Positions 1 to 8,408 of a stretch of DNA of 64,000 nt are shown here, one piece after another. The notes under the pieces were generated by a model that saw only the letters and a program-made list of their open reading frames with translations, was not told the DNA's origin and ran no database searches. The first letter of the stretch is position 1, and each line of letters starts with the position of its first letter. Both the position numbers and the translations under genes were made by a program. The DNA is taken from the NCBI GenBank assembly GCA_017555025.1, contig JAFZHC010000018.1, positions 1 through 64,000 on the forward strand. Reading direction: 5' to 3'. This DNA is from Akkermansia sp. (lineage in GTDB: Bacteria > Verrucomicrobiota > Verrucomicrobiia > Verrucomicrobiales > Akkermansiaceae).

Positions 1-2
1 GC

Positions 3-602
3 AACAACAATAACAACAACAACAACTGGAACAACAGCAACTCCATGCCGATTGCTTCCCCGGCCAACCCCTCCGAGTGGGCCGTTGAAGAAGTGGGTAT
101 CGTGATGCGCTTTAAGGTTGACGAGCTTGAGGGTAACGACATCATCAAGTTCAACCACTTCGAAATTAAGGTGGTGAACTTCGAAGGCTTCGTGAACTAC
201 GGTTCTCCCATTACGGCCGGTGTTTCCAACGATACGCAGATTGAGCACATCACCCTGACGGAAAACCGCATTGATATGCCCATCTTCAGCCGTCGTTACA
301 TCAACTCCAACCCCTGCATTTATGATGGTCACACCATCGCCATCGGTGGTATGATTGAGGATAATGTGCAGAAGGTGGAGGACAAGGTGCCCGTATTCGG
401 TGATCTGCCCCTGATTGGTCGCTTCTTCCGCAGCAATGCTGAGTCTCACGTTCGTAAGAACCTGATGATCTTCGTAACGGCTGAGAAGATTGACCCGACC
501 GGTAAGCCCACCCGTCTTCGTGACCTGGGTACGGGCGACAGCCCCACCGCCGGCACTTCTACGCCGAGCCTCTTCCCGGATGATGGCCTTGCCAATCCCT
601 AA
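3..602 (+). CDS. Secretin (type II/IV pilus outer-membrane channel), C-terminal part
   Basis: The gene enters from the left edge; its reading frame is open from base 3, so only about 199 C-terminal residues are visible. The first codons encode an asparagine-rich linker (NNNNNNNWNNSN). The rest matches the end of the secretin domain: a GGMIEDN segment followed by VPVFGDLPLIGRFFRS and a closing strand LMIFVTAEKID. In the family (GspD/PilQ, Pfam Secretin) this is the last part of the barrel-forming domain, which makes a multimeric outer-membrane pore for pili or secreted proteins. A Thr/Pro/Ser-rich tail ends the protein. Which secretin subtype it is cannot be told without the missing N-domains. 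A strong terminator follows. Confidence 0.85.
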   Translation, partial: NNNNNNNNWNNSNSMPIASPANPSEWAVEEVGIVMRFKVDELEGNDIIKFNHFEIKVVNFEGFVNYGSPITAGVSNDTQIEHITLTENRIDMPIFSRRYINSNPCIYDGHTIAIGGMIEDNVQKVEDKVPVFGDLPLIGRFFRSNAESHVRKNLMIFVTAEKIDPTGKPTRLRDLGTGDSPTAGTSTPSLFPDDGLANP

Positions 603-629
603 TCCGGAACCGGTTCACTGGTAATTCTG

Positions 630-662
630 ACCCGCCCCTGAGTGTGCTCAGGGGCGGGTTTC
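630..662 (+). terminator. Intrinsic terminator after the secretin gene
   Basis: A 13-bp GC-rich perfect stem (ACCCGCCCCTGAG / CTCAGGGGCGGGT) with a TGTG loop is followed by TTTCTG. It lies 28 bases after the secretin stop codon. Confidence 0.85.
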
Positions 663-705
663 TGCATAAAAATGCAAAAAAGTGCACAAAATCGTAAAAT
701 AATGC

Positions 706-734
706 TTGCCAAGCGTGGTGGAGTGTGGTAAATT
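706..734 (+). promoter_or_regulatory. Sigma70-type promoter for tRNA-Glu
   Basis: TTGCCA (706-711) and TAAATT (729-734) are separated by 17 bases. Predicted transcription start is near 741, about 28 bases before the mature tRNA. Confidence 0.7.
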
Positions 735-768
735 TCCTGCGCAGTCCCTGAAAGGGTATGCGCCTAGT

Positions 769-842
769 GTCTGGATCGTCTAGTCGGCCTAGGACACCCG
801 CCTTTCACGCGGGCAACACGGGTTCGAATCCCGTTCCAGATG
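769..842 (+). tRNA. tRNA-Glu (anticodon TTC)
   Basis: A full cloverleaf can be folded: acceptor GTCTGGA pairs with TCCAGAT (G-U at the first pair), D arm GTCTAG...AGGAC, anticodon arm CCCGC-CTTTCAC-GCGGG giving TTC, and T arm ACGGG-TTCGAAT-CCCGT. The discriminator is G. CCA is not encoded (CTC follows). Confidence 0.95.
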
Positions 843-850
843 CTCACTAC

Positions 851-882
851 AAAAAAGCTCCATCTCATGATGGAGCTTTTTT
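851..882 (+). terminator. Terminator of tRNA-Glu
   Basis: Perfect 14-bp stem AAAAAAGCTCCATC / GATGGAGCTTTTTT with a TCAT loop, ending in six T, directly after the tRNA. Confidence 0.85.
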
Positions 883-902
883 GCTCCATTGAACGAAGGA
901 AT

Positions 903-2279
903 ATGAGTGCTGCGAGAAAAGCTCCTTGGTTAGACCGCTCTGAACTGCGGCGCTTGTTGGCGCTGATGCTCCCGCTGTATGTGGGTAATTTGCTGCACAT
1001 GGGTATGGGCGTGACTGATACCGTGGTGGCCGGCTGGAAGGGTGAGTTGGATTTGGCCGGTGTGGCCATGGGTTTTTCCATTTCCGGTACGGTGTCGATT
1101 GCCACCGGTGCTGTACTGACTATTTTGAGCGCCATGATATCACGCCTGCGCGGTGCAGGGGCGGAGATGAAGGTGGGGCTTATCCTTAACAACGGAAAGA
1201 TTCTTGCCTTGCTGCTTGCTGTAGTGGATATGCTGGTGATAGCTGCCGGATCATTTGTCTTCCGGCACATTACCGACAATCCCGCGTTGGCCGATATGGC
1301 GCAGCGCTACACATTGTACATGCTGCCCGGCCTGCCCGCCATGCTGCTCATGCGTGTGGTGATGGCGAATTTTGAAGGCTATGGGCAGACTCGCCCGGCC
1401 ATGCTGGTGGCCTTCTGCGGGTTGATGTGTAACATGCCGCTTAACTACGCGCTGGTTTTTGGCTGGGGACCGTTCCCGCAGCTGGGCGGTGCCGGTTGTG
1501 GTCTGGCTACGGCTATTGTGAGCTGGTGCATGTTCCTTTGTCTGCTGGGTATGATGCTTGGGAGCCGTCGCCACCGCAACAGAGCAGGGCAGATGCTTGC
1601 GCTGCGCCGGGCGGATGCCGGCTTGTTGCGCCATACGCTCAGGCTCGGTCTGCCGGTGGGTGTGGCTTCTCTGTGCGAGATGAGTTTCTTCAGCATGGTG
1701 ACGCTCATTATTGCCCCGCTGGGGGAGACGGCAGTGAGTGCGCAGCAGGTCGCCATCAATGTAAGCGGTGTGATTTTCATGTTGCCGCTCAGTCTGGGTA
1801 TTGCAGCCTCCATCCGTGCGGCGTATCATGTGGGAGGTCAGCGCCGCGATGCTTTCAATGCGATGGTGCGCACATTGCTGGTTGTTACTTTTACGCTGGT
1901 TTCGCTGCTGATGGTGGCTACCATTCTGCTGCGCCGCGACATTGTGAGTTTTTACACCGATTCGGCGGAGATTGTTGACCTTGCCTCTGTGCTGCTGGTG
2001 TACTGTGCCGTTTACCAGATTGCGGATGCTACTCAGGCGTTGATGAGCGGTTTGCTGCGCGGCTGTCACGATACGGCTATCATTACATGGAGTAACCTCA
2101 CCAGTTACTGGGTTATCGGCCTGCCGCTCTCCTACCTGCTTATTCGTACGGATATTATCGTGCCTGCCATGGGGGCAGCCGGAGCGTGGGTGAGCTTTAT
2201 CGTTTCGCTCTCCCTTGCGGCCCTTATTCTGACCCTGCGCTTTTTGCATACCCGCCGCAAAGTGTTTCGCTCCCGCTGA
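903..2279 (+). CDS. MATE family multidrug/Na+ antiporter
   Basis: A 458-residue, twelve-helix membrane protein of the MATE (NorM/DinF, MatE) family, which exports cationic drugs or metabolites in exchange for Na+ or H+. The sequence shows two related six-helix halves. The first half has the usual N-terminal LMLPLYVGNLLHMGMGVTDT segment and helix breaks at GFSISGTVSIATG. The second half starts near residue 245 with LRLGLPVGVASLCEMSFF. The start was set at 903 (MSAARKAPW) because longer versions run through the tRNA-Glu terminator; an upstream ATG at 867 would place the start inside the terminator loop. The gene stands alone between tRNA-Glu and the ribosomal operon. Substrate cannot be inferred. 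Confidence 0.88.
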   Translation: MSAARKAPWLDRSELRRLLALMLPLYVGNLLHMGMGVTDTVVAGWKGELDLAGVAMGFSISGTVSIATGAVLTILSAMISRLRGAGAEMKVGLILNNGKILALLLAVVDMLVIAAGSFVFRHITDNPALADMAQRYTLYMLPGLPAMLLMRVVMANFEGYGQTRPAMLVAFCGLMCNMPLNYALVFGWGPFPQLGGAGCGLATAIVSWCMFLCLLGMMLGSRRHRNRAGQMLALRRADAGLLRHTLRLGLPVGVASLCEMSFFSMVTLIIAPLGETAVSAQQVAINVSGVIFMLPLSLGIAASIRAAYHVGGQRRDAFNAMVRTLLVVTFTLVSLLMVATILLRRDIVSFYTDSAEIVDLASVLLVYCAVYQIADATQALMSGLLRGCHDTAIITWSNLTSYWVIGLPLSYLLIRTDIIVPAMGAAGAWVSFIVSLSLAALILTLRFLHTRRKVFRSR

Positions 2280-2414
2280 AATAGGATGGGCTGAAGGTGG
2301 GTAAATGATGCCATGGGGTTATCTCACCCAAGGCGTAAAGCCTCATTTAGCGGGCAAAATTCTGATAACGGTGTGGCCGGTGCAATAAATTTATAGAAAA
2401 AATTGAGATTGTGC

Positions 2415-2443
2415 TTGACGACTGCCTGCTAAAAGTGTAAACT
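2415..2443 (+). promoter_or_regulatory. Promoter of the ribosomal protein (spc-like) operon
   Basis: TTGACG (2415-2420), 17-base spacer, TAAACT (2438-2443). The predicted start near 2450 gives a leader of about 55 bases before rplX. The same -10 word (TAAACT) recurs at infA. Confidence 0.75.
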
Positions 2444-2505
2444 CCGTGACCCCATACTACAGGTGTAGTGTGGCGCGAACTCATAAACAATTAAACACAC
2501 ACACG

Positions 2506-2730
2506 ATGAAGACCCACGTGAAGAAAGGTGACAACGTAATCGTTATCGCCGGCAAGAACAAGGGCAAGCGTGGTGTCGTTCTGTCTGTCAATGCTAAGAA
2601 GCAGACGGTCACGGTTGAGGGTGCACGCACTCTCAAGAAGGCTACCAAGCCCACCGAGGCTGACCCTGAAGGCGGCATTAAGGACATCGACGGCCCCATC
2701 CACATCTCCAATGTGAAGAAAGAGAGCTGA
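2506..2730 (+). CDS. rplX: 50S ribosomal protein L24
   Basis: L24 nucleates assembly of the 50S subunit by binding the 5' part of 23S rRNA. The 74-residue product has the KOW motif ([20 protein letters not shown]) and the conserved PIHISNV block near its end. Most bacterial L24 proteins are about 100 residues; here the C-terminal 25-30 residues after the HISNV block are absent, leaving only KKES. The start at 2506 (MKTHVKKGD) follows the family; an upstream in-frame ATG at 2446 overlaps the promoter. There is no Shine-Dalgarno sequence; the leader is ACACACACACG. L24 is the first gene of the operon here, whereas in the classical order L14 precedes it. Confidence 0.92.
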   Translation: MKTHVKKGDNVIVIAGKNKGKRGVVLSVNAKKQTVTVEGARTLKKATKPTEADPEGGIKDIDGPIHISNVKKES

Positions 2731-2805
2731 TGCCGAAAGGCTGAAACTCCGCGCTTAAGCCATCAGAACCTAACCATTAACAACAAGAGCTGACCCGCTA
2801 AAATT

Positions 2806-3378
2806 ATGAGCACCCCTACATTGCTTACATACTATAAGGAGAAGGTCGTACCGGCCCTCCAGGCGAAGCATCAGTACACCAACGTGCACCAGATCCCCCG
2901 TCTCGAGAAGATTGTGGTGACTACGTGCATGGGTAAGCACCCCGACCGCAAGCAGGCTGTTGAGGATGCTGTTGCTGAAATCGCCAAGATTACCGGCCAG
3001 AAGCCTTCCATGACCTACGCTCGCAAGAGTGTGGCTAACTTCAAACTCCGCGAGGGTGAAGTCCTCGGCGCCCGTGTGACGCTGCGTTCCACCCGTATGT
3101 GGGAGTTCCTCGATCGCTTCATCAACATTACCGCCCCCAACATTCGTGACTTCCGTGGTCTGCCCACCAAGTCCTTTGACGGTCGCGGTAACTATGCCAT
3201 CGGTATCCCTGATCAGTCCATTTTCCCTGAAATTGAGCTTGATCAGATTAAGCGTAACATCGGTTTCGACATCATTTTCGTAACGTCTGCAACGACGAAC
3301 GATGAGGGTCGCGACCTGCTTGCTGAGCTGGGTATTCCCTTCCGCAAGCCCACCAAGAAGACTGAAGAGAACGCCTAA
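2806..3378 (+). CDS. rplE: 50S ribosomal protein L5
   Basis: L5 binds 5S rRNA in the central protuberance and contacts the P-site tRNA. The 190 residues cover the full family length, with the N-terminal YKEKVVPAL motif, the RLEKIVVTTCMGK strand and the FDGRGNYAIGIPDQSIFPEI signature near residues 125-145. It ends with a short Lys/Glu-rich tail. The next gene is rpsH after 13 bases; rpsN (S14), which often sits between L5 and S8, is missing. The start has an A-rich leader (CTAAAATT) instead of a Shine-Dalgarno sequence. Confidence 0.96.
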   Translation: MSTPTLLTYYKEKVVPALQAKHQYTNVHQIPRLEKIVVTTCMGKHPDRKQAVEDAVAEIAKITGQKPSMTYARKSVANFKLREGEVLGARVTLRSTRMWEFLDRFINITAPNIRDFRGLPTKSFDGRGNYAIGIPDQSIFPEIELDQIKRNIGFDIIFVTSATTNDEGRDLLAELGIPFRKPTKKTEENA

Positions 3379-3391
3379 CACATAAACGACC

Positions 3392-3793
3392 ATGGCAGTA
3401 TTAAGTGATCCTATCGCAGATTTTCTCACCCGCGTGAAGAACGCCGGTATCGCCCGCAATGAGGGCTTCACCGTACCGTTCTCCTCCATCAAGGCCGAGA
3501 TCGCCCGCATCCTTCAGGAGGAGGGCTACATCTGGTCCTTTGAGATCGTTGGTGAGGGTAAGGACAAGGCCATCAAGGTGAAGAGCAAGTTCACCAAGGA
3601 GGGTAAGTCCATCATCACAGACGTGAAGCGCTGCTCCAAGCCGGGCCGCCGTCAGTACGTCTGCTCCGCCGAAATCCCCACCGTGATGAACGGTCTGGGT
3701 ATCTCCATCGTGTCCACCTCTTCTGGTATGATGACGGGCGCCAAGGCTCGCAAGCTCCAGATCGGTGGTGAGCTCATTGCTCTCGTCTGGTAA
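3392..3793 (+). CDS. rpsH: 30S ribosomal protein S8
   Basis: S8 binds helix 21 of 16S rRNA and is a primary assembly protein; in many bacteria it also represses the spc operon by binding its mRNA. The 133-residue product has the N-terminal DPIADFLTRVKNA motif and the C-terminal signature STSSGMMTGAKARK followed by the usual ending GGELIALVW. It lies directly between rplE and rplF. No S8-binding mimic was recognised upstream of rplE by eye. Confidence 0.96.
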   Translation: MAVLSDPIADFLTRVKNAGIARNEGFTVPFSSIKAEIARILQEEGYIWSFEIVGEGKDKAIKVKSKFTKEGKSIITDVKRCSKPGRRQYVCSAEIPTVMNGLGISIVSTSSGMMTGAKARKLQIGGELIALVW

Positions 3794-3820
3794 CCTTAAC
3801 CCCTAACCGTATAGAACAAT

Positions 3821-4360
3821 ATGTCTCGAGTAGGTAAGAAAGTTATCACCATCCCCGCCGGCGTGACCGTGACTATCAATGGTCAGGACGTAACCGTGAA
3901 GGGTGGCAAGGGCGAGCTGAGCTGGTCTCTTCCCGAGGGCATTACCGCCGCTGTGGAGGGTACCGAGCTTTCTGTGAGCCGTGCAGATGAATCTCGCAAG
4001 CTGCGTGCTCTTCATGGCACGAACCGCTCCCTCCTCTCCAACATGGTTGAGGGCGTGAGCAAGGGCTTCGTGAAGCAGCTTGAAATCGTGGGCGTGGGCT
4101 TCAAGGCAGCCGTTAAGGGCAATGCTTTGGACCTCGCTCTGGGCAAGTCTCACCCCATTCTTCACCCCATCCCCGCTGGCGTGACCGTTACCGTAACGGA
4201 CAACACCAAGGTGAAGGTAGAGGGTATTGACAAGCAGATTGTCGGTCAGTTCGCGGCTGAGGTGCGCGGCTACTATCCGCCGGAGCCCTACAAGGGCAAG
4301 GGTGTTCACTACGTTGGTGAGTACATCCGCCGCAAGGAAGGCAAGAGCGTTGGCAAGTAA
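3821..4360 (+). CDS. rplF: 50S ribosomal protein L6
   Basis: L6 binds 23S rRNA near the sarcin-ricin loop and the GTPase centre. The 179-residue protein shows the N-terminal [14 protein letters not shown] block, the [21 protein letters not shown] motif near residues 65-85 and the C-terminal [24 protein letters not shown] signature. Length and order in the operon are standard. Confidence 0.96.
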   Translation: MSRVGKKVITIPAGVTVTINGQDVTVKGGKGELSWSLPEGITAAVEGTELSVSRADESRKLRALHGTNRSLLSNMVEGVSKGFVKQLEIVGVGFKAAVKGNALDLALGKSHPILHPIPAGVTVTVTDNTKVKVEGIDKQIVGQFAAEVRGYYPPEPYKGKGVHYVGEYIRRKEGKSVGK

Positions 4361-4395
4361 TCATCTCAAACACTTATTACAAAGTTTACAAGAAT

Positions 4396-4746
4396 ATGAG
4401 CACTATCAATCGCAAAGCCATCCGCGCCCGCGTTCATACGCGTATTCGCAAGAAGCTTGCCGGTACGCCTGAGCGCCCCCGCCTGGCAGTTAATTTCTCC
4501 AATCAGCACGTATATGCTCAGGTGATTGACGACGTTAAGGGTGTAACCCTGTGCGCCGCCTGCACCAAGAACCTGGAGATGAAGAAGGCCAATGCCGAGT
4601 CCGCCGCCAAGGTGGGCGAGCTCATTGCCAAGAAGGCCCTGGAAGCCGGTATCACTGAGGTTGTATTCGACCGCGGTGGTTTCCTCTACCACGGGAAGGT
4701 GAAGTCCCTGGCCGACGCCGCTCGTGAGGCCGGTCTCAAATTCTAA
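4396..4746 (+). CDS. rplR: 50S ribosomal protein L18
   Basis: L18 binds 5S rRNA together with L5 in the central protuberance. The 116 residues match the family from the Arg-rich N-terminus ([21 protein letters not shown]) through [11 protein letters not shown] to the conserved C-terminal [26 protein letters not shown] ending, seen at residues 91-116. The leader is A/T-rich without a Shine-Dalgarno sequence. Confidence 0.96.
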   Translation: MSTINRKAIRARVHTRIRKKLAGTPERPRLAVNFSNQHVYAQVIDDVKGVTLCAACTKNLEMKKANAESAAKVGELIAKKALEAGITEVVFDRGGFLYHGKVKSLADAAREAGLKF

Positions 4747-4764
4747 ACAGAAAGGTTTAATACA

Positions 4765-5391
4765 ATGACTGAAGAAACAAAGGCTCCCGCAACAGAGCAG
4801 AGCGCCGCTCCCCAGCCCCAGCGTGGCCGTGGTCCCCGTCGTGACGGTGGCCGTGGTGGCCGTGGCCCCCGTCGTGAGGGTGGTCGCCGCAATGAGGCTC
4901 CCGTAGAGGAGGGTCCGCAGCTCATGGAGAAGGTCGTGTACGTGAACCGCTGCGCCAAGGTGGTCAAGGGTGGCCGCCGCTTCTCCTTCTCCGCCCTCGT
5001 TGTAGTGGGTGACCAGAAGGGTAAGGTTGGCTACGGTTTTGGCAAGGCTAATGAGGTTTCCGACGCTATCCGCAAGGGTACCGACGCCGCCAAGCGCGCC
5101 ATGAAGAACGTGGTAGTGGTAAACGAGACCATTCCCCACGAGATTTACACCGAGTTCGGTGGTGCCAAGATCGTGCTGAAGCCCGCTACTGCCGGTACGG
5201 GTCTTGTGGCCGGTGCCAAGGTACGTTCCGTGCTTGAGGCCGCTGGTGTGACCAACGTCATCGCCAAGTCCCTGGGTTCCTCCAACGCTGCTAACGTGGT
5301 GAAGGCTACCATGAAGGCCATGCAGTGCATGCGTACTGCTGACCAGGTGCTCTCCGCCCGTGGTAAGAAGAAGAAGGAGGCCGCTATCTGA
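4765..5391 (+). CDS. rpsE: 30S ribosomal protein S5 with an Arg/Gly-rich N-terminal extension
   Basis: S5 stabilises the decoding region and helps unwind mRNA at the entry channel. The 208-residue protein has the S5 N-domain ([22 protein letters not shown], about residues 53-75) with the [10 protein letters not shown] signature, followed by the C-domain ending [11 protein letters not shown]. About 50 extra residues precede the domain and contain [25 protein letters not shown] low-complexity sequence, an RGG-type RNA-binding tail. The gene has a short AAAGG upstream, one of few hints of a Shine-Dalgarno site in this operon. L30, usually next, is absent. Confidence 0.95.
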   Translation: MTEETKAPATEQSAAPQPQRGRGPRRDGGRGGRGPRREGGRRNEAPVEEGPQLMEKVVYVNRCAKVVKGGRRFSFSALVVVGDQKGKVGYGFGKANEVSDAIRKGTDAAKRAMKNVVVVNETIPHEIYTEFGGAKIVLKPATAGTGLVAGAKVRSVLEAAGVTNVIAKSLGSSNAANVVKATMKAMQCMRTADQVLSARGKKKKEAAI

Positions 5392-5421
5392 GATTAACAT
5401 TCAACCATTGATTTTACCATC

Positions 5422-5880
5422 ATGTTGACACTTCAAACACTGCAGCCCAATCCCGGTGCCAAGCATCGCAAGAAGCGCCTCGGTTGCGGCGAGAGCTCCG
5501 GCCTGGGCAAGACCTGCGGCAAGGGCAACAAGGGTCAGAAGGCCCGTAGCGGCGGTTCCATCCGTCCCGGCTTCGAAGGTGGCCAGATGCCCCTTCACCG
5601 TCGTCTGCCGAAGAAGGGCTTCAACAACGCCCGCTTCCAGTCCACCATCGCCATTGTTAACCTGTGCCAGCTCGAGGCTTTCTTCGAGGCCGGTGCTACG
5701 GTTGACGAGAACAGCCTTCGTGAGGCCGGTCTGGTGAAGGGCTGCTGCGACGCTGTTAAGCTGCTCGGCAATGGCAACCTCTCCAAGGCTCTCAACGTGA
5801 CGGTTGACTTCGCCAGCGCTTCTGTTGCTGAGAAGATCACCGCCGCCGGTGGCACCATCACGGTGCTGAGCGCTCAGTGA
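5422..5880 (+). CDS. rplO: 50S ribosomal protein L15
   Basis: L15 is a late assembly protein of the 50S subunit. The 152 residues include the Gly/Lys-rich extended arm ([22 protein letters not shown], then [28 protein letters not shown]) and the C-terminal globular domain with ITAAGGTI. The start [13 protein letters not shown] fits the family. It follows rpsE directly because rpmD is missing, and secY comes 245 bases downstream. Confidence 0.95.
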   Translation: MLTLQTLQPNPGAKHRKKRLGCGESSGLGKTCGKGNKGQKARSGGSIRPGFEGGQMPLHRRLPKKGFNNARFQSTIAIVNLCQLEAFFEAGATVDENSLREAGLVKGCCDAVKLLGNGNLSKALNVTVDFASASVAEKITAAGGTITVLSAQ

Positions 5881-5928
5881 TGATGAAAGCGCTATGCGCT
5901 TAAAATCATCAACTTAAATCTACACGAG

Positions 5929-5953
5929 GCCGGGTGGCGCAGCGCCACCCGGC
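5929..5953 (+). other. Strong GC hairpin in the rplO-secY gap
   Basis: An 11-bp perfect stem (GCCGGGTGGCG / CGCCACCCGGC) with a three-base loop. No T run follows, so it is not a canonical terminator. The remaining part of the 245-base gap shows no gene and no clear promoter. It could attenuate transcription into secY, stabilise the upstream mRNA, or be a processing site. Confidence 0.6.
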
Positions 5954-6125
5954 ACACGTGTGGGGAAGGGAAGGAGAATTTTACGCCTTTTTCCACTCCC
6001 CGAACATATGACCGTACGCTGCCTTAAACGGTGCGCAGAGAGTGCCCCAGGTAAGCATCCCGGTGACGTCGGTTCCCTCGCTGCAATTCATCCATCTTTA
6101 ACATCTCAACAGTAGAACAGGTATC

Positions 6126-7610
6126 ATGATATCCGCATTTGCCAATACCATGAAGGTGCCGGAGCTCCGCAGCCGCATTCTCTTTACGCTGGCGATGATT
6201 GTCATCGTGCGTCTGGGTGTGCACCTGCCGCTGCCCGGCGTAGACGTGCAGGCGCTTAACGATTACATGGCCAAGACGGCTCAGGAGGGCGACAGCCCCT
6301 GGGGTGCTCTGGGTGCCATTCTCACCATCTTCTCCGGTGGTGGTCTGCAGCAATGCGGTATTTTTGCTCTGGGTATCATGCCCTACATTTCTGCCTCCAT
6401 TATGACCCAGCTCATGGGTGCAGTGATTCCCAGCTGGCAGAAGATGCTGCAGGAAGAAGGCGGTCGCCAGAAGATGACCAAGTACACCCGCATTCTGGCT
6501 ATCATCATTGCCATTGTGCAGGGCTACCTGCTGACCACCTCTCTGCGCAATCCTGAGCGTATCGGCCTTTCCGGTCTGGGCGACTTGGTGATGGACCCCG
6601 GCTTTATCTTCACCAGTACGACGATTTTCATTATTGTGACCGGCACCATGTTCCTCATGTGGATTGGTGACCAGATTACCGAGCGTGGTGTGGGTAATGG
6701 TATGTCCCTTATCATTTCCGTGAACATCATTCACGCTCTCCCCGGTGCATTCTCCATTGCTTGGAAGACCTGCGTGATGACCGGCGACGGTCTGGAGGTT
6801 AACCCCCTGGGTTCCCTCAAGATGGTGGCTCTCATCCTCTTCATGATTCTCGTTGTTGCTCTGGTAGTGACGATTACTCAGGCTCAGCGCCGTATCCCCG
6901 TGCAGCAGGCTAAGCGCATGATTGGCCGTGGTAAGGTGATGAATGGCGGTACTCAGTACCTGCCCCTGAAGTTGAACTACTCCGGCGTGATGCCCGTTAT
7001 CTTTGCAACGGCTATTCTGGCTCTGCCCACGCTGCTGGTTTCCCAGATTTTCTCTGCTGACAGCCCTGTGGTAACGGTGGTGCACGTGCTCATGTCGCCC
7101 TCTGACATTGGCTACTACATCATCTCTGCTGTGATGATTTTCTTCTTCTCCTACTTCTGGGTGGCCACCATGTTCCGTCCCCAGCAGATTGCTGAAGATA
7201 TGAAGCGCAGCGGTAGCTACATTCCCGGTGTGCGCCCCGGTCCTCCCACCGCTACGTTCCTCGATCAGACCATGAGCCGTCTGACTTTCTCCGGCTCTCT
7301 GTTCCTGACCCTCATCTACTTCCTGCCCAGCCTGCTCTCCGTATGGGGTAGCCTGCCCATGCTGGTAACGCAGTTCTTCGGTGGTACCTCTCTGCTGATT
7401 CTTGTGGGTGTGCTGCTCGACATGATGCGCCAGATTGAGGCCACTCTGCTCCAGAAGAACTACGATGGCTTCATGAAGAAGGGTCGCATTCGCGGCAAGT
7501 ACAACCACCTTCAGGGTACGGGGGCTGCTGCCGAGGGTAAGGGCCTTGTAATCCTCTGGGTTATCATTGCTCTCTTCGTGCTGACTGCTGCTGTTGTGCT
7601 GGCCAGCTGA
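6126..7610 (+). CDS. secY: Protein translocase subunit SecY
   Basis: SecY is the channel of the Sec translocon in the inner membrane. The 494 residues give ten membrane helices. The first is LFTLAMIVIVRLGVHLPLPGV. The plug/second-helix region FSGGGLQQCGIFALGIMPYISASIMTQL and the C-terminal segment ATLLQKNYDGFMKKGRIRG are both typical. It is longer than E. coli SecY (443), with extra residues in the loop near 195-220 (GDGLEVNPLG) and near the C-terminus. It ends the ribosomal operon and is followed by a strong terminator; adk, infA and rpmJ, which often follow secY, are elsewhere (infA at 28.5 kb). Confidence 0.97.
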   Translation: MISAFANTMKVPELRSRILFTLAMIVIVRLGVHLPLPGVDVQALNDYMAKTAQEGDSPWGALGAILTIFSGGGLQQCGIFALGIMPYISASIMTQLMGAVIPSWQKMLQEEGGRQKMTKYTRILAIIIAIVQGYLLTTSLRNPERIGLSGLGDLVMDPGFIFTSTTIFIIVTGTMFLMWIGDQITERGVGNGMSLIISVNIIHALPGAFSIAWKTCVMTGDGLEVNPLGSLKMVALILFMILVVALVVTITQAQRRIPVQQAKRMIGRGKVMNGGTQYLPLKLNYSGVMPVIFATAILALPTLLVSQIFSADSPVVTVVHVLMSPSDIGYYIISAVMIFFFSYFWVATMFRPQQIAEDMKRSGSYIPGVRPGPPTATFLDQTMSRLTFSGSLFLTLIYFLPSLLSVWGSLPMLVTQFFGGTSLLILVGVLLDMMRQIEATLLQKNYDGFMKKGRIRGKYNHLQGTGAAAEGKGLVILWVIIALFVLTAAVVLAS

Positions 7611-7638
7611 TACCCAACTGAGAGATATCTGATTTGAT

Positions 7639-7673
7639 AAAGCGCCTCGCGATGTTATATCGCGAGGCGCTTT
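7639..7673 (+). terminator. Terminator of the ribosomal-secY operon
   Basis: A 15-bp perfect stem (AAAGCGCCTCGCGAT / ATCGCGAGGCGCTTT), five-base loop, 28 bases after secY. Confidence 0.88.
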
Positions 7674-7710
7674 CACAATTTTCAAAACGTGCTTCCCGAG
7701 CGTATTTGGC

Positions 7711-7739
7711 TTGCATTTTATCAACGCCTGATGTAAAGT
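7711..7739 (+). promoter_or_regulatory. Promoter of purN, close to the start codon
   Basis: TTGCAT (7711-7716), 17-base spacer, TAAAGT (7734-7739). The predicted start near 7746 is only about three bases before the purN ATG (7749), so the transcript would be nearly leaderless. Confidence 0.7.
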
Positions 7740-7748
7740 GAGCGCGTT

Positions 7749-8324
7749 ATGTTACGTTTAGCTGTACTTGGTTCCGGTTCCGGCAGTAATTGCCAGTCTA
7801 TTTTCAACGCTATTCAGGAGGGCAAGCTTGATGCCGAGGTCGTAATTGTACTTTCCGATAATCCCGACGCTTACATTCTTGAGCGTGCTCGTCAGCACGG
7901 TGTACCGGCTGAGGTGATGGATTGCGGCGGCTTCAAAAACAAGTTCCCGCTCGAGGTGCAGGCTGCCGTTGCCGAAAAGCTCAAGGCTCTCAACGTCGAT
8001 ATCGTGTGTCTTGCCGGTTTTATGCGCCTGGTGAAGGAGCCCCTGCTGAGTGCATTCCCCCGCCGCATTCTGAACATTCACCCGGCACTTCTGCCTTCTT
8101 TCCCCGGCGTGGAAGCTTGGCGCCAGGCTCTCGAGGCCGGCGCTACTCAGGCCGGTTGTACGGTGCATTACGTCGACGCCGGTATGGATACCGGGGAGAT
8201 TATCATGCAGGCCTATGTACCCGTGCTGCCCGATGATACGGCCGAGAGTCTCCATGCCCGCATTCAGGTGCAGGAGCACATCCTCTATCCCGCCGCTATT
8301 CTTTCTGCGGTTTCTCGCCTCTGA
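7749..8324 (+). CDS. purN: Phosphoribosylglycinamide formyltransferase (GART)
   Basis: PurN transfers the formyl group of 10-formyltetrahydrofolate to GAR in the third step of purine synthesis, in the cytosol. The 191-residue product has the N-terminal GSGSGSN substrate-binding loop, the NIHPALLPSFPG motif with catalytic Asn109 and His111, and Asp147 in VDAGMDTG, matching the N-H-D triad of the E. coli enzyme. The product is slightly shorter than E. coli PurN (212). It is a single-gene unit between its own promoter and a bidirectional terminator. Confidence 0.95.
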   Translation: MLRLAVLGSGSGSNCQSIFNAIQEGKLDAEVVIVLSDNPDAYILERARQHGVPAEVMDCGGFKNKFPLEVQAAVAEKLKALNVDIVCLAGFMRLVKEPLLSAFPRRILNIHPALLPSFPGVEAWRQALEAGATQAGCTVHYVDAGMDTGEIIMQAYVPVLPDDTAESLHARIQVQEHILYPAAILSAVSRL

Positions 8325-8344
8325 GTGTAGGTTCGCATCATTTT

Positions 8345-8386
8345 GCATAAAAAGCCGGGTTGTGCAAGCAACCCGGCTTTTTATGC
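8345..8386. terminator. Bidirectional terminator between purN and the Bat operon
   Basis: An 18-bp stem GCATAAAAAGCCGGGTTG / CAACCCGGCTTTTTATGC with a six-base loop. Runs of A on the left and T on the right allow it to stop transcription of purN (+) and of the DUF4105 gene (-), which converge here. Confidence 0.88.
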
Positions 8387-8408
8387 AAAAATAGTAAAAT
8401 GTTTGTTA

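Noticed and set aside
840..902. Upstream start for the MATE gene inside the tRNA-Glu end
   Set aside because: It would read through the tRNA and its terminator.
6024..7724. Long open frame antisense to secY, rich in His, Gln and Asn
   Set aside because: It is the complementary reading of a conserved gene; composition is biased as expected from codon positions, and no domain is seen.
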